The notes under the pieces: generated by a model
Told to the model about the DNA's origin: nothing
Seen by the model: the letters and a program-made list of their open reading frames with translations, nothing else
The model's database searches: none
Assembly: GCA_030747605.1 (NCBI GenBank)
Contig: JASLKL010000005.1
Span: forward strand, 1-39,108
Reading direction: 5' to 3'
DNA: 39,108 nt
Source of the DNA: Verrucomicrobiota bacterium
Lineage (GTDB): Bacteria; Verrucomicrobiota; Verrucomicrobiia; Limisphaerales; UBA1096
Translations under genes and position numbers: made by a program
In this document: piece by piece, positions 38,285 through 39,108 of the stretch
Layout: every line of letters begins with the position of its first letter
How positions within the stretch are numbered: position 1 is the first letter of the stretch

Positions 38285-39108
38285 CTAGTCACGGATTAGA
38301 CGATAATACCCTTCCGACTGATCAGCAACCTCAGTTGCAGAAGATTCTCCCTCAGTATTAGGTACATCAACCCAATCAGGATTAGCCAAACGAACTGTCT
38401 TCTGAAGCCGCACACCAATTTCACCTGGCCAGTTAATTGTCACAAGGCCACCGTCCTGCGAAATACTTTCGATCACTGGAATAGTTGCAGGTGCTTCAGA
38501 GATACTGTACAGGCCAAAGTTATCGACAGCCCAATACCAGCTCCAAGTACCATTCATAGCAAATCGAATTCGCACGCTCGACTGATTATTCGCCTGAGGC
38601 AAACTATGCAACTCGTAACGCTTTGACTCTACCTGACTGTCATTAACTCTAGCACTTATATGTGGAGCAAGCGTTGCATCAATAGGTGAACCAATGAACA
38701 CGCCATAATTACCACCAATAGGCTCATCAAGAGGTTCCATATCCCAATACTCATCTTCATCTTGAAAAAGAATGTTATCAACTATTGCGACATCCGCCTG
38801 TTCTTTTTCAAAAGTTGCAACAGCATCAACTGAACCATCCTCACCAACAACAATGTCTGCCTCCTCAAGCATATAAATAACCGGCAACCAATTTTCTCCA
38901 CCATCAATCGAATACTCCACACTGGCTGAGTTGTCCTGATTCTGACAATAGTGGCTATAAAATCCGAGATGTACATTCGCATGCTGACCAAGATCAAAAT
39001 CCTTTGTCTCAATTACTGTCATGAAGTTGGCATTGCGCAAAGATGAATCGGCGATCAAGAAATTCCCGTCTGGAAACTGCGACTTACCGTTAACAAACAC
39101 CGGCGGAA
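38285..39108 (-). CDS. C-terminal part of a secreted modular protein related to the giant protein (truncated by the window edge)
   Basis: Frame open to the edge (PPVFVNGKSQFPDGNFLIADSSLRN...); WSWYWAVDNFGLYSI and C-terminal GLVTINWPGEIGVRLQKTVRLANPDWVDVPNTEGESSATEVADQSEGYYRLIRD parallel the giant protein's WWWAIDN and VLTVNWPAQDGVKLQSASSVNGPWTDVDGTAGEESHSGAADQAAAFYRLAK. Confidence 0.85.
   Translation of the reverse strand, partial: PPVFVNGKSQFPDGNFLIADSSLRNANFMTVIETKDFDLGQHANVHLGFYSHYCQNQDNSASVEYSIDGGENWLPVIYMLEEADIVVGEDGSVDAVATFEKEQADVAIVDNILFQDEDEYWDMEPLDEPIGGNYGVFIGSPIDATLAPHISARVNDSQVESKRYELHSLPQANNQSSVRIRFAMNGTWSWYWAVDNFGLYSISEAPATIPVIESISQDGGLVTINWPGEIGVRLQKTVRLANPDWVDVPNTEGESSATEVADQSEGYYRLIRD

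Overview
The window looks chromosomal, and gene content suggests a marine member of the PVC superphylum (Verrucomicrobiota-like; inference). The left end is ordinary: a 3' CDS fragment, tRNA-Arg(ACG), a Tat-signal Gfo/Idh/MocA oxidoreductase with a terminator, and BipA/TypA. From about 3.9 kb to the right edge every credible gene is on the minus strand. The main feature is a phosphonate-catabolism locus at about 6.4-17.7 kb. It has phosphonoacetate hydrolase (phnA), phosphonoacetaldehyde dehydrogenase (phnY), 2-AEP:pyruvate transaminase (phnW), a class I glutamine amidotransferase, an eight-CXXCH cytochrome, a XylR-type regulator, a PbfA-like (R)-1-hydroxy-2-aminoethylphosphonate ammonia-lyase, a small membrane protein, an SSS-family symporter, and then a double-esterase fusion and a metallopeptidase. 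Upstream of it are a 2519-aa secreted protein with eight ~200-aa modules showing mosaic DNA repeats, a lipoprotein/ankyrin/pseudopilin set, and a six-gene, almost spacer-free operon (Fe-ADH, ALDH, secreted calcium-repeat protein, LamG-methyltransferase-PQQ chimera, PQQ propeller, HAD). A second pseudopilin and modular-protein pair lies at the right edge. The best candidates for undescribed biology are the phosphonate locus with its non-ABC transporter, glutamine amidotransferase and multiheme cytochrome, and the six-gene operon. All product names come from reading motifs by eye; no searches were run.
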